From the NCBI GenBank assembly GCA_004299095.1, contig SCQQ01000042.1, positions 1-64,000 on the forward strand: a stretch of 64,000 nucleotides of DNA, read 5' to 3'. Positions 41,565 to 50,202 of the stretch are shown piece by piece. Position numbers and translations under genes: made by a program. The notes under the pieces were generated by a model. The model worked only from the letters and a program-made list of their open reading frames with translations, did not search any database and had not been told where the DNA came from. The DNA is from Burkholderiaceae bacterium (GTDB taxonomy: Bacteria > Pseudomonadota > Gammaproteobacteria > Burkholderiales > Burkholderiaceae_C). Position 1 is the first letter of the stretch. Each line of letters opens with the position of its first letter.

Positions 41565-42132
41565 CAATCATCCTCAGCCGTCCTGATCACCCATTCGGTA
41601 CGCGGCCCGCATCCGGCCGCGGCCACCAGCAGCCGGGTGGGCAGCTCGCGCAACTCGAAACGACGATTGAACCGATAGGTGAATTCAGCCAGGTAGCCAG
41701 ACGCATATTTCTTGAACTTGAACGCATGAAAACTACCGCTCAAAGCCCTCTTGAGATTGCCCAGCATGGTGTTGACCCACTTGAACTGCGGCAACTCGCG
41801 CGGCTTGCGTGCGCCCACCACCGTGGGCTGATGGGCGCAACCCGCCTCGGCGACCGCGCCGAAGCAGGCCAGCCCGTCGGAGAACACCATCGAGCCGGCC
41901 GCCAAGTGGGCGCCCGCCCATTGCCCGATCTCGCTCAAACTGAAGGTGGCAACGGGGGTGAACTTGGCATAGCGCAGCCGTCCCTGGCTCAAGCGGGATG
42001 GCAGCGACAAACGCGGTCTTGTTCTCCGAGCCGCGTCCCGCCTTGCCGCCGGGCAGCTCACCGCCCAGGTAGGCGTCATCGATCTGAGTGGGACGGTCGT
42101 GCAGGGCATGGCTGACGCTGCTTGCTAATCAG
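41557..42132 (-). mobile_element. Internally deleted IS1595-family element
   Basis: The minus-strand frame 41561-42109 and a second frame before it encode the catalytic part of an ISXO2-like transposase: HALHDRPTQIDDAYLGGELPGGKAG, then (after a one-base shift near 41990) RLRYAKFTPVATFSLSEIGQW, MVFSDGLACFGAV and KYASGYLAEFTYRFNRRFEL. The N-terminal zinc-ribbon half is missing. CTGATTAGCAA (41557-41567) and TTGCTAATCAG (42122-42132) form perfect 11-bp inverted ends. About 576 bp in all. It abuts the 3' end of tacT. It cannot move by itself. Confidence 0.75.
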
Positions 42133-42292
42133 TTAAATCAAGCAAGGCGAACTTCCGCGGTTGACGCCCGAGCGCAAGACGGAGCTCAAGGCGCCAGTCC
42201 ACTGAGCCACTGAAATCACCCCCCGCTGTCCACGCGATGCGGGCGCGCTGCATCGTTGCAAAGGCTCGCGATACCCGCGGTATCGCTGCGCT

Positions 42293-42583
42293 TTGCGCCT
42301 CGCATCGCATCCCGCCTCACGCGTCCCTCGGGCGGCATTTCAATGGTTCAGCGGACCAGCCGACAGACCGGACAGCGAGATCGACACCAGCGACATCGCG
42401 CCGCTGGACGATCAGTTCTGGGCCAGGGCAGCGCCCAACCCGTTCTACAAGCCGGTCAAGCCCGCCACCGCCATCCGCATCGACGCGGACGTGCTGGCGT
42501 GGCTCAAAGCCCAGGGCAGCGGCTGGCAGACGCGCATCAACGCCATCTTGCGCGAGGCCATGGTGCGCTCGCATCGCTGGTGA
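42293..42583 (+). CDS. BrnA-like antitoxin, orphan and probably truncated
   Basis: The C-terminal 65 residues (DSEIDTSDIAPLDDQFWARAAPN, PVKPATAIRIDADVLAWLKAQGSGWQTRINAILREAM) match BrnA antitoxins, a ribbon-helix-helix group that controls BrnT toxins. The first 27 residues (MRLASHPASRVPRAAFQWF...) have no similarity and the usual BrnA start is not visible. No brnT lies upstream, where the IS1595 derivative and anonymous sequence occur. The start at 42293 is nominal. Confidence 0.6.
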   Translation: MRLASHPASRVPRAAFQWFSGPADRPDSEIDTSDIAPLDDQFWARAAPNPFYKPVKPATAIRIDADVLAWLKAQGSGWQTRINAILREAMVRSHRW

Positions 42584-42712
42584 TCGCGGCGGCCTTGGCG
42601 CGGCCGCGGCCATTCTTCCCGCCGCCTGGAATCAAGCCATTCACCTTGCAGCGCCAGCGCCCGGCGCAACCCCGTGCCATTCCGGTGACGGCACAAACCC
42701 GACGTCATTCCC

Positions 42713-42812
42713 GCGCAGGCGGGAATCCAGTGCCGTCCATCGACTCTCGCGGAAACACCCTGGATTCCCGCTCCCCGATCGGGGCCGAGGACGCGCTGCG
42801 CGGGAACGGCGG
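42713..42812. repeat. REP/BIME-like palindromic repeat, copy 3 (interrupted right arm)
   Basis: Left arm CGTCATTCCCGCGCAGGCGG onwards is intact. The right arm starts CTGGATTCCCGC but is split by about 22 nt before GCTGCGCGGGAACGGCG. Flanking GGCAACTTTCCACGCCCCGC also follows copy 2, so the shared unit exceeds the palindrome. The rest of the 626-bp gap up to pilA holds several TGGCACG-like motifs and the sigma-54 promoter but no recognisable gene. Confidence 0.75.
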
Positions 42813-43120
42813 CAACTTTCCACGCCCCGCTCGCCTCCTCCGCCCTGCAGCGCCAGCGCGTGCGGCAGCCGATGCCGTGATCGCGATGACCGCGCCCAAG
42901 CCGAGGGCGTGCAGGTGCCACCCCTTCCCCCATCGCGTCGTTTCAAGGATGCGGCATGGCCGTGATGGCACGGCTGCAGGCCGGCCAGTCCGCGCTGGCA
43001 CGCGCCTGCCCGCGCCAGTTGACCCACCCACCAGCGTGCCAGAACGCGCCTGTCGCACGCAATCGCGTGCCAAAACCCGCCGCCGGGCGCTTTCGAGGCC
43101 GAAAACGTGCCTCCGCACCC

Positions 43121-43136
43121 TGGCACGCGACTTGCT
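43121..43136 (+). promoter_or_regulatory. Sigma-54 promoter of the type IV pilin gene
   Basis: TGGCACGCGACTTGCT has the -24 GG (43122-43123) and -12 GC (43134-43135) of RpoN promoters with exact consensus TGGCACG-N4-TTGCW. It lies 74 bp before the pilin ATG. Type IV pilin genes are classically driven by RpoN with PilR/PilS. Confidence 0.85.
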
Positions 43137-43209
43137 GCATAGAAGGTGTGCGGCGACGCACAGTGTGTCTCCGGTCAACCAGTTTCATGTCTAACAGGGG
43201 GAAAGTGAA

Positions 43210-43641
43210 ATGAAAGCTCAAATGAGAAAAGCGCAACAGGGTTTCACCTTGATTGAATTGATGATCGTGGTGGCGATCATCGGGATTTTGGCGGCGGTGG
43301 CGCTGCCGGCGTATCAGGACTATACGGTTCGGGCGAAGGTGTCAGAAATCATACTGGCCGCATCGTCAGGGCGTACGAGTATTTCGGAATACGCATCGAC
43401 AAATGCTGCTCTGCCGCCTGCAACCTATGAAATTGAAAATCAACAATCAAAATACGTGAGTGGCGTTACATGGGACGGAACGAAAATCACCGCAACAGCA
43501 CAAGCCATCAACGATGCCGTTAATACTCATACGATCACGCTTACCCCAACTCTTACCAGCAGCAGCTCCGGTCAAGTTACTTGGGTCTGCGGCGGCACGA
43601 TTCCTACGAAATATCTCCCCTCTTCCTGCCGTGGAAGCTAA
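43210..43641 (+). CDS. pilA: Type IV major pilin
   Basis: A 143-residue type IVa prepilin. [38 protein letters not shown] carries the short leader cleaved after Gly11, the N-methylated Phe12 and conserved Glu16, and the hydrophobic assembly helix. Cys residues in TWVCGGTIP and LPSSCRGS make the C-terminal disulfide loop. Ser/Thr-rich stretches such as [12 protein letters not shown] are possible glycosylation sites. AGGGGG precedes the ATG by 8 nt. It is followed by a terminator and by a ligase-like gene. Confidence 0.95.
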   Translation: MKAQMRKAQQGFTLIELMIVVAIIGILAAVALPAYQDYTVRAKVSEIILAASSGRTSISEYASTNAALPPATYEIENQQSKYVSGVTWDGTKITATAQAINDAVNTHTITLTPTLTSSSSGQVTWVCGGTIPTKYLPSSCRGS

Positions 43642-43709
43642 TATTCAATTTAATAAAATCGCGTCAAGACGCTTAATCGAATTTGACGCATAAAGAAGGG
43701 ATTTGTACA

Positions 43710-43736
43710 AAGGCGCGATTCATTCGCGCCTTTTTT
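43710..43736 (+). terminator. Intrinsic terminator after pilA
   Basis: AAGGCGCG (43710-43717) pairs with CGCGCCTT (43725-43732), 7-nt loop, followed by TTTT. It separates the strongly expressed pilin from the downstream membrane genes. Confidence 0.85.
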
Positions 43737-43774
43737 CTATCGCTTCGTGCCGAGGTAGCGATGGGAGCAGACAC

Positions 43775-45310
43775 ATGATTGATCGTTCGGTACTGCCAAC
43801 CACACGAGGACCGGCTCTGTTGATTAGTCGCCCTTGCAAATTATCGCTCGGACGACTCGCATATTTCGGGATGTTCGCTGCGCTCGTGCTGGCGGTTTCG
43901 CTGCCGCTCATCTCGTGGTCGGTGAAGATAAGCTGGCACGATCAAGAGCGTGTGGGGCAGGTTGCGATTTTTGCAATCTCGTCGGTCGTTGCCGTTCTCG
44001 TGTTCATTCCAAACAAGGTTCGAGTATTGCTCGACCGGCGAAGTCGCTGTATAGCAATTGGAGTGATAGCGGCGGCGCTGGTCTCGGCAAGTCTCGCACC
44101 ATTACCACTCTGGGCATTCACGGAGGTAGCAGTGGGCGTTGGTTGCGTTGGGTTGGCCTGGATCGTGGCCTCGTTGCGTCGCCTGTCCGGCGCGATGATT
44201 GACCGCGCATTGCTCGCCACGCTCGCCTTTACGTGCGCTGGGTTGGTTGTGTTTTTCTGGACTTCGTATTCGGCTGCGATTTTGGGTGACGGGCACGTTC
44301 TGAATGCGTGGCTATTACTTGACGGTTTTTCCAATCCACGCTTCTACGGTCAATTCCTGACTCTCGCGTTGCCGGTTCTGGCGGCGCCGCTGTTTGCGCA
44401 TGGTTATCCACGCCGATACGCCGTCGCAGCAGTTGTGCTTTCGATCCTCGTATGGATGGCAGCAATCACCTCCGGAACGCGCGGCACGTGGCTGGGCGTG
44501 GGTTGCGCGACGCTTCTACTGGCATGCACCGGGGCCAACGGGCGTCGCTTCGCAGTCATCCAGTTGGTTGCCGCAGGGGTCGGCCTGATCCTCTTCTGGA
44601 TATTCATCCACCTAATTCCCGAAATGCTCGGCATGACTCTCGTCAACGATGCCGCATCGAGGTTGACAACGTCACTATCGGAGCGTGGCACGATTTGGAA
44701 GCAAGCGATCGATGTTGCGCTGCAGCACCCCCTGCTCGGCATCGGTCCGATGCAACTGGCCGACCTGCCCAACGGCATTGCCGCGCACCCGCACCAGGCA
44801 TGGCTGCAGTGGGCAGCTGAACTCGGCTTTCCGTCGGCACTCGCCATTACCTGGCTGGTTCTGCGCGGCGGCGTGAAGCTTTTCAGCGTGCTGCACACCC
44901 GCTCGCACTCCACCCGTAACGAAGACCTCTTGCGCATTTGTGTTGCGGCCTCGGTGATCGGCTCGCTCACGCAGGCGATGGTTGATGGCGTATTCGTCAT
45001 GCCTTATTCGCAACTGTGGCTAGCCCTGATGGCGGGATGGCTGATCGGCCTCCAACCGGAAGCGTCGTCCGCGCCGGGAACGCCAGTGTCGAAGCGTGCG
45101 GTCGCGGCCTGGTTGGCGCTGCTCATCGCTTGCGTGTCCTGGTTGGGTTTCGTCGTAGTGCGTGATTACCCCCATCTCCCCCAGCGCGAGCAAATCTACG
45201 CACAAGCCTTCCACAGTTACCTCAAGCCACGCTTCTGGCTGCAGGGGATCATCGCGACAAAGCCGTGCGAGGCGCTCGGGCGGCGCACGGTTTGCCTGAC
45301 CCCACCGTAA
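43775..45310 (+). CDS. O-antigen ligase/pilin glycosylation ligase-like membrane protein
   Basis: A 511-residue protein with ten to twelve membrane helices. The large periplasmic loop contains SERGTIWKQAIDVALQHPLLGIG, then PHQAWLQWAAELGFPSA, the conserved His region of the Wzy_C/WaaL/PglL superfamily. Such enzymes transfer lipid-linked glycans to lipid A core or to pilin. Position directly after pilA suggests a PilO/PglL-like pilin ligase. The ATG at 43775 has GGGAG upstream; the frame extending to 43703 runs through the pilA terminator and was dropped. Confidence 0.82.
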   Translation: MIDRSVLPTTRGPALLISRPCKLSLGRLAYFGMFAALVLAVSLPLISWSVKISWHDQERVGQVAIFAISSVVAVLVFIPNKVRVLLDRRSRCIAIGVIAAALVSASLAPLPLWAFTEVAVGVGCVGLAWIVASLRRLSGAMIDRALLATLAFTCAGLVVFFWTSYSAAILGDGHVLNAWLLLDGFSNPRFYGQFLTLALPVLAAPLFAHGYPRRYAVAAVVLSILVWMAAITSGTRGTWLGVGCATLLLACTGANGRRFAVIQLVAAGVGLILFWIFIHLIPEMLGMTLVNDAASRLTTSLSERGTIWKQAIDVALQHPLLGIGPMQLADLPNGIAAHPHQAWLQWAAELGFPSALAITWLVLRGGVKLFSVLHTRSHSTRNEDLLRICVAASVIGSLTQAMVDGVFVMPYSQLWLALMAGWLIGLQPEASSAPGTPVSKRAVAAWLALLIACVSWLGFVVVRDYPHLPQREQIYAQAFHSYLKPRFWLQGIIATKPCEALGRRTVCLTPP

Positions 45311-45364
45311 TGGGCGGGTAAGCCTCATGCACGTCAGCGAATTCACCAACTGATTGATCCAAAG

Positions 45365-47251
45365 ATGAACCGCAAGTCTTTCACCAGCAAACTGCAGACG
45401 ATCACTGGGTTTCTGCTATTCGCGCTGGCGTATTACTCGCCCTTTTTGCTCGACTCTTCGGGATTTGACGCGCCTGATACCCAAGTAAACGCTCTGCTTT
45501 CGGAGGCATTGGCAACTCCCGCGATCCAGATCGGACTGTTGCGTACCGCGGCGACACACCTGGTTTTGCTGATTCTTTGTTACTCCGCAGTCCTGTGGAT
45601 CGCCGACCAAGTGGCCCGATCAACCCAACTTCACAGGGGCGTGGCACGTCTTGTTTTTCTGCTCACCGCGTGGCTCACGCTGGTCTACGGCAATGGGCTG
45701 TTGTTCCCTCTTTCGAACTACTCGTTCACTCTGAATACGCCGGGATTCCCGTTAATTGCAAGGGTTGGTGGTCTGATCCTCGCATGCGGGGCAGTGGCGG
45801 CGCTGGCAAAAGCAGCATGGTCGAAACGGCAGGTATTCGGCATCGTGCTGGTCGGGATCATCGGAATCTCGCTCGGTGCGAGCTACTGGATTAGGCCCGC
45901 TCAGGCCACCAACGCCGCGAAGCGCAACGTCATCATCGTCGGCATCGACTCGCTGTCCGACCAGATGGCAACTGCCATGCTCCCCAACCTGCCGCACTTG
46001 GCGGCGCTGCTGGACCGCTCGGAACGCTTCAAGCGCGCGTATACGCCGCTGGGCCGCACGTTCCCGGCCTGGACGTTGATACTCGGCGGCGAATCGCCCG
46101 CCGCAAGCGGCGCACTGTTCAACCTGCGCAGCTTGGGACACGTGCACACAAAGAGGTTGGTTACCGATGAATTGCGGAAAAACGGATACCAGACAGCTTT
46201 TGCGATGGACGAGCGCCGCTTTTCGAACATGGACGAATCGTTTGGCTTCGACCACGTGGTGGGTCCTAAAGACGGGGCGCTCGATTTCATCCTGCAACGG
46301 GTCAACGACACGCCCCTGACGAATCTGCTGCTGCAAACGCCGGTGGCGCACTATCTGCTGCCCTATTCGCGCCTGAACGTCGATTCCGACATCAACTACG
46401 ACGCCAAGGGATTCGTCGATGCCACACTGGCTGCGCCGACTGGCGCGAAGCCGCTGTTTCTTGCTGTGCACTTCGAGACCGCACACTTCCCGTTCAAGAC
46501 GCGCCACGCAACGCACGTTTTCCACGACTCGAACATGTTCGTGGCCGAACAGAAGACCGCGCTGACCGTGGTGGACGCACAGATTGGCCGCTTGATGAAA
46601 GGGCTGGGGCGGCGCGGCTACCTCAACGACGCACTGGTGATCGTGCTCTCCGACCACGGTGAAGGGCTGGGCGAATTGGAAGCAACCACCACCCGAGACG
46701 GAAAACCATACCAAGTGAAAGCGTACGGCCACGGCGCGGATCTGATGAGCGAGGGCGAGAACCGGATCGTGCTCGGCTTGCTGCGGTTTCAGGGTGGCAA
46801 GCCGGTAAATGCCCATTCGACCCGGAGCGATCAGGTATCGCTTTTGGATTTGCGCGCAGTGATTGAACGCTATGTGCACGACGGCCAAGTGCAGCTCCCC
46901 AAGCACGATGGCTGTGTGTTGGTAGAAACCGGCATCCGCTTTCTTGCGGCTGCCAGTTACAAGGGACTTGATCGGGAAAAGTTGGCGGACGAGGCCGCGG
47001 GGTATTACGCAATCGATTCGGCGGGCCGCCTGCACTTACGTGAAGACCGACTCCCCGAGTTGGTTGCAACCAAAGACGTGGGCTGGCGCTGCCATGACGA
47101 GCTGACTTTTTGGTCGAACGCCGACCAACGCTATTTTGCTTACCGCCTCTTGGATGACGGAACACGCTTAGTTGAAACGGCGCCGGCAGCCGACGACATC
47201 GCGCGCATTGAAGCCTACCGCAACGAACTCAAAAGTTCGGTGGGTGGTTGA
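45365..47251 (+). CDS. Membrane-anchored sulfatase/phosphoethanolamine-transferase-like enzyme
   Basis: A 628-residue protein with about five N-terminal hydrophobic segments (to residue 180), then an alkaline-phosphatase-superfamily domain. NVIIVGIDSLSDQM holds the first metal Asp, RTFPAWTLILGGESP the nucleophile Thr/Ser region, VLSDHGEGLGE a metal site and AYGHGADLMSEGENRIVLG the last His-containing site. Relatives transfer phosphoglycerol or phosphoethanolamine to glycans or hydrolyse sulfates. Being between two ligase-like genes, it probably decorates a surface or pilin glycan. The substrate is inferred only. Confidence 0.78.
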   Translation: MNRKSFTSKLQTITGFLLFALAYYSPFLLDSSGFDAPDTQVNALLSEALATPAIQIGLLRTAATHLVLLILCYSAVLWIADQVARSTQLHRGVARLVFLLTAWLTLVYGNGLLFPLSNYSFTLNTPGFPLIARVGGLILACGAVAALAKAAWSKRQVFGIVLVGIIGISLGASYWIRPAQATNAAKRNVIIVGIDSLSDQMATAMLPNLPHLAALLDRSERFKRAYTPLGRTFPAWTLILGGESPAASGALFNLRSLGHVHTKRLVTDELRKNGYQTAFAMDERRFSNMDESFGFDHVVGPKDGALDFILQRVNDTPLTNLLLQTPVAHYLLPYSRLNVDSDINYDAKGFVDATLAAPTGAKPLFLAVHFETAHFPFKTRHATHVFHDSNMFVAEQKTALTVVDAQIGRLMKGLGRRGYLNDALVIVLSDHGEGLGELEATTTRDGKPYQVKAYGHGADLMSEGENRIVLGLLRFQGGKPVNAHSTRSDQVSLLDLRAVIERYVHDGQVQLPKHDGCVLVETGIRFLAAASYKGLDREKLADEAAGYYAIDSAGRLHLREDRLPELVATKDVGWRCHDELTFWSNADQRYFAYRLLDDGTRLVETAPAADDIARIEAYRNELKSSVGG

Positions 47252-47254
47252 AGC

Positions 47255-48499
47255 ATGCGGCGACTGAATAACTGGGTGGGCCCGCTGCTGTTCGGCTTGC
47301 TGATTTACGTTTCGGTCGACAACTACGGCTATTCGATGCACGGCTATAACCGGCAAGTTGCCGGTTATGTGTTTATTGCGGCAGCAACCTTGCTGCTGTT
47401 CGCGACGCTGACGGGCCGCCGCTTCGTCAATTTGAAACCGACGCTGCCGTTTGCGGTTGCACTGGCGACATCGCTTGCAATATCGACCTGGAACGCGGCA
47501 AATCCGGGCTTGGCAATCAATCGACTACCGCTCTATTACGCGGTGGCGCTGCTGGGCATCGGCTTCTATCTTGCGCACCGGGATGACGAAACGAATCCCG
47601 TGTGGCGCTATTTCACTGTGGTGCCGCTGGTGCACATGGTGTTTCTGGTCTACGTGATCTTTTACTTGATCCGGATTCAGAGCGAGCCCGATCCAACTTT
47701 CCGGTGGTTTCCGAATTTCGCCAACATCCGGCACTTCGCCTACTTTGGTTTCATATCGGCCGCGTGTGCCACGTCCTTGTTCGCGCTGACTCGAAAGCTG
47801 CAATCCACTGCGTTTGTACTGACCACGGCTTCGCTGTTCGGGATCGTCGTGCTCGGCGCTCGCGGCGCTCTTCTCGCTTGGGTCGTTTACGCCGCCTGTT
47901 TTGCGTTGTTTTGCGAACGGCGCACGCGTTTTCTGCTGTTTTGCGCTGCGGCAGTCGTAGTCGCCTCGGCAGTGGTTTTCTACTTGGGCGAGACCGGCTT
48001 GCTGCGTACGCCTTCGCTTTTCGTCTGGCTAGAACCCGGCGGCAGCGGTTTTATGGTGACCGACCGCCTGGCCATCTGGCTGGACGCGCTGCGCGCGATC
48101 ATCGCGCGCCCCTTCTTTGGCTATGGCGCAGAGGGCTACATCACTTCACGATGCTGCAATCCACATGTATCGCAACCCCACAATTTCATCTTGCAGTTCC
48201 TGCTCGAATTCGGGCTGGTCGGCGTCGCGTTGATGGTGGCGACGGCATGGGCCATGATCCGCACTTGCGGTGGCGTAAAGGCTCTGTGGGTCAACTTGCA
48301 CAGCGAACCAGGATTCCTTGCCGTAAGTTCTGTGCTGGCCGGATTTTTCGCTTATGCGCTAATCGATGGATTGTTCTACTACGCCATCCCGCTGACCCAC
48401 TTCGCGCTGTTCGCCGCACTGCTGTTGTCTGGGATGTCCAAGGGCGAACGGGGTCAGATACCATCTTGCAATCCAACATTTGATTTGAAATCCGCTTGA
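47255..48499 (+). CDS. O-antigen ligase-family membrane protein, 3' end supplied by a repeat
   Basis: A 414-residue protein with about eleven membrane helices and a Wzy_C-type periplasmic loop containing LDALRAIIARPFFGYGAEGYI and NPHVSQPHNFILQFLLEFGLVG, where HN lies in the catalytic loop. The second ligase-like gene in this block, it starts 3 nt after the sulfatase-like stop. Its last 18 or so codons (from about 48448) lie in a dispersed repeat also found at 49925-50019, so the native C-terminus was replaced or extended. The repeat also supplies a terminator. Confidence 0.8.
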   Translation: MRRLNNWVGPLLFGLLIYVSVDNYGYSMHGYNRQVAGYVFIAAATLLLFATLTGRRFVNLKPTLPFAVALATSLAISTWNAANPGLAINRLPLYYAVALLGIGFYLAHRDDETNPVWRYFTVVPLVHMVFLVYVIFYLIRIQSEPDPTFRWFPNFANIRHFAYFGFISAACATSLFALTRKLQSTAFVLTTASLFGIVVLGARGALLAWVVYAACFALFCERRTRFLLFCAAAVVVASAVVFYLGETGLLRTPSLFVWLEPGGSGFMVTDRLAIWLDALRAIIARPFFGYGAEGYITSRCCNPHVSQPHNFILQFLLEFGLVGVALMVATAWAMIRTCGGVKALWVNLHSEPGFLAVSSVLAGFFAYALIDGLFYYAIPLTHFALFAALLLSGMSKGERGQIPSCNPTFDLKSA

Positions 48500-48543
48500 T
48501 CTGATTTTTTACCACCTCCAAAAGCCGCCTCCGGGCGGCTTTT
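48448..48543 (+). repeat. Dispersed repeat carrying an intrinsic terminator, copy A
   Basis: Runs from GGGGTCAGATACCATC through TTGCAATCCAACATTTGATT to a hairpin, AAAAGCCGCC (48520-48529)/GGCGGCTTTT (48534-48543), with TCCG loop. Closely matched by 49925-50019 on the same strand. It forms the 3' end and terminator of the ligase-like gene. Confidence 0.8.
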
Positions 48544-48792
48544 GTGTTTTGGAAACGCACCGCCGACCCAGGCCCCATCTCCGAACATCGGCTGGCCCTG
48601 CTTTCCTGAATGCGGCGCGCGGCGGCGTGGTGCACGCAAAACGCCACGGCGCCCTGCCCTGTGGTGAGGCCTACGCTGGGGAACGCGGCCGCCATGCCAG
48701 CTTTGCAATGGCCGGGGTGGCGCCCGACGAACGCGCTGCGCAGCGGCGCGGTATGCTGGGCCGGCCGATGGTCGACGCAAACGCGTTGCGGC

Positions 48793-48883
48793 CTATGGCC
48801 GTTGTTCGTCAATGTTGCGCCGGTGCCCGGTGCGCAAACCCAGCACGGTCAGCGCGTTGTGCCGGAGTTCGCCGATGACGCGG
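48793..48883 (-). pseudogene. RelE C-terminal remnant
   Basis: The minus strand reads RVIGELRHNALTVLGLRTGH then RRNIDEQRP and a TAG at 48793, against RVIAELRHDTLTVLVLRTGH in the intact toxin at 50203-50478. DNA similarity spans 48762-48882 and 50172-50293. The rest of the toxin and any antitoxin are missing; the break is at CTAGCAATCCAAC, part of the dispersed repeat family. The remaining 679-bp gap up to 49178 has no other recognisable gene. Confidence 0.75.
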
Positions 48884-49132
48884 GCAGATGTCGTCTAGCA
48901 ATCCAACACAACTTCTTCGGCAGCTCGCCGATGGCAAGCCCCTCATTCACCGTCGAAGCGTGCATCCAGCAAGCACGGCACGCCGCCCGGCGGCTGGTCG
49001 GCGAAAACGTTCGCGTCGGAGGGGTTGCCGTTCTGTCCGCGCTGGACCCGGCGTCACATTCGATCCGAGCATCGCGTTTGATTTGCGAGGTCATGTTGTC
49101 GCGAGCTTCCCGAGCACGGTGGTTTTACGGTT

Positions 49133-49166
49133 GATGTATTACACTGCCAAAGTCAGGTAATACATC
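49133..49166 (+). promoter_or_regulatory. Long inverted-repeat operator of abrB-vapC
   Basis: GATGTATTAC (49133-49142) and GTAATACATC (49157-49166) are exact inverse copies 14 nt apart, ending 12 nt before the antitoxin ATG. A likely autorepression site. The half-site GTATTAC also occurs in the parDE palindrome at 8822-8837. Confidence 0.7.
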
Positions 49167-49178
49167 GAGGATCCACAA

Positions 49179-49448
49179 ATGAACTCCAACTTGACCAGCA
49201 AAGGGCAAGTGACCGTGCCGAAGAAATTTCGCGACTATCTCGGCCTGCAACCGGGCGCGCCGGTGCAATTTGCGTTTGGGCCGCAGGGCGAGGTGATCGT
49301 TCGAGCGGCCTACAAGATGACACAGTCATCCAAGGCGCGGCGGCTGGACGGCTTGCGCGGGGTGCTCGCCACCGGGCGGAGCACCGATGAACTGATGGCG
49401 CTGCTGCGCGGATACGACCTCGACGCGTCCGATCCGGGCCTGCAATGA
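49179..49448 (+). CDS. vapB: AbrB-family antitoxin
   Basis: An 89-residue swapped-hairpin antitoxin: SNLTSKGQVTVPKKFRDYLGLQPGAPVQF is the classic AbrB DNA-binding start, and LRGVLATGRSTDELMALLRGYD is the toxin-wrapping tail. The ATG at 49179 sits just past the perfect inverted repeat. It overlaps vapC by 4 nt (ATGA). Confidence 0.87.
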   Translation: MNSNLTSKGQVTVPKKFRDYLGLQPGAPVQFAFGPQGEVIVRAAYKMTQSSKARRLDGLRGVLATGRSTDELMALLRGYDLDASDPGLQ

Positions 49449-49846
49449 TTCTGGTCGATACCTGCATCTTGCTGGACGTGGTCCAGAACGATCCGCAATG
49501 GGCCGATTGGTCGCAGGAACAACTTGAGCGCGGCTTGGCGCATGGTGGCCTGCTGATCAATCCGGTCGTGTATGCGGAATTTTCCGTGTGGTACGACCGC
49601 ATTGAAGAGGTTGAACGCGACCTCGAAAAATTCGGAGTGACTTACGAGGAATTACCGCGTGACGCGCTTTTTCTCGCAGGTAAAGCCTTTCGGCAATATC
49701 GCTCGCGAGGCGGGACGCGCACTGGCGTGCTGCCGGATTTCTTCATCGGCGCACACTCGGTGGTACGCGGGCTTCCGTTGTTGACACGGGATACGACGCG
49801 CGTGCGCACGTGTTTCCCAAGCATCGCGCTGTTGAGCCCGGATTGA
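49445..49846 (+). CDS. vapC: VapC-type PIN-domain toxin
   Basis: A 133-residue PIN toxin: MILVDTCILLDVVQND (first Asp at D5), NPVVYAEFSVWY (Glu), TGVLPDFFIGAHSVVRGLPLLTRD (acidic site), ending with the family RVRTCFPSIALLSPD. All expected acidic residues are present. The pair is bracketed by copies of dispersed repeats (48448-48543 and 49862-50019). Confidence 0.87.
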   Translation: MILVDTCILLDVVQNDPQWADWSQEQLERGLAHGGLLINPVVYAEFSVWYDRIEEVERDLEKFGVTYEELPRDALFLAGKAFRQYRSRGGTRTGVLPDFFIGAHSVVRGLPLLTRDTTRVRTCFPSIALLSPD

Positions 49847-49861
49847 AGGTGCGTGGCGTAA

Positions 49862-49904
49862 ACGGGGTCAGATACCGTCTTGAAAGTCAAGTGAGTAATT
49901 GGCA
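49862..49904 (-). repeat. Solo IS110 right end, copy of 50761-50803
   Basis: 43 nt identical except one base (49892/50791) to the end of the IS110 transposase gene; the minus-strand codons read ANYSLDFQDGI then TGA and CCCCGT. No transposase body precedes it. With 50761-50803 it makes direct repeats around the relBE module. Confidence 0.8.
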
Positions 49905-49924
49905 GTTCGGCTTCGTGCGGGAAA

Positions 49925-50019
49925 TGGGGTCAGGTCTTGCAATCCAACATCCGATTTGAGAACCGCTTGATCTGACTTTATTCCGACCACATTGCAAAAG
50001 CCGCCTCCGGGCGGCTTTT
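49925..50019 (+). repeat. Dispersed repeat carrying an intrinsic terminator, copy B
   Basis: Starts GGGGTCAGGTCTTGCAATCC, continues AACATCCGATTTGAGAACCG and ends with the hairpin AAAAGCCGCC (49996-50005)/GGCGGCTTTT (50010-50019). Same layout as copy A at 48448-48543. Here it follows no gene directly (vapC ends at 49846). Confidence 0.8.
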
Positions 50020-50202
50020 GCGTTGCTGCAGCGGCGGCGTGCACTGTGGTGGTCAAGGTCTGCATCAACAGATGCGTTCACGCCCGCTGATTGACGTGAT
50101 TCGAGGCTCCGGGGTAACCGAATTTCACGTTCCACTCTACTGTGGCGGCTTCGCACGAACCGATGCTGAGTCGGCCGATAGTCGATGCAGGCACGCGGCA
50201 GC

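Noticed and set aside
41726-42115. Plus-strand frame over the IS1595 remnant
   Set aside because: It is antisense to recognisable transposase sequence and has no independent signal.
48888-49134. Short plus-strand frame before abrB-vapC as a gene
   Set aside because: Sequence is of random composition with no start site or domain; it may be decayed but nothing supports a product.
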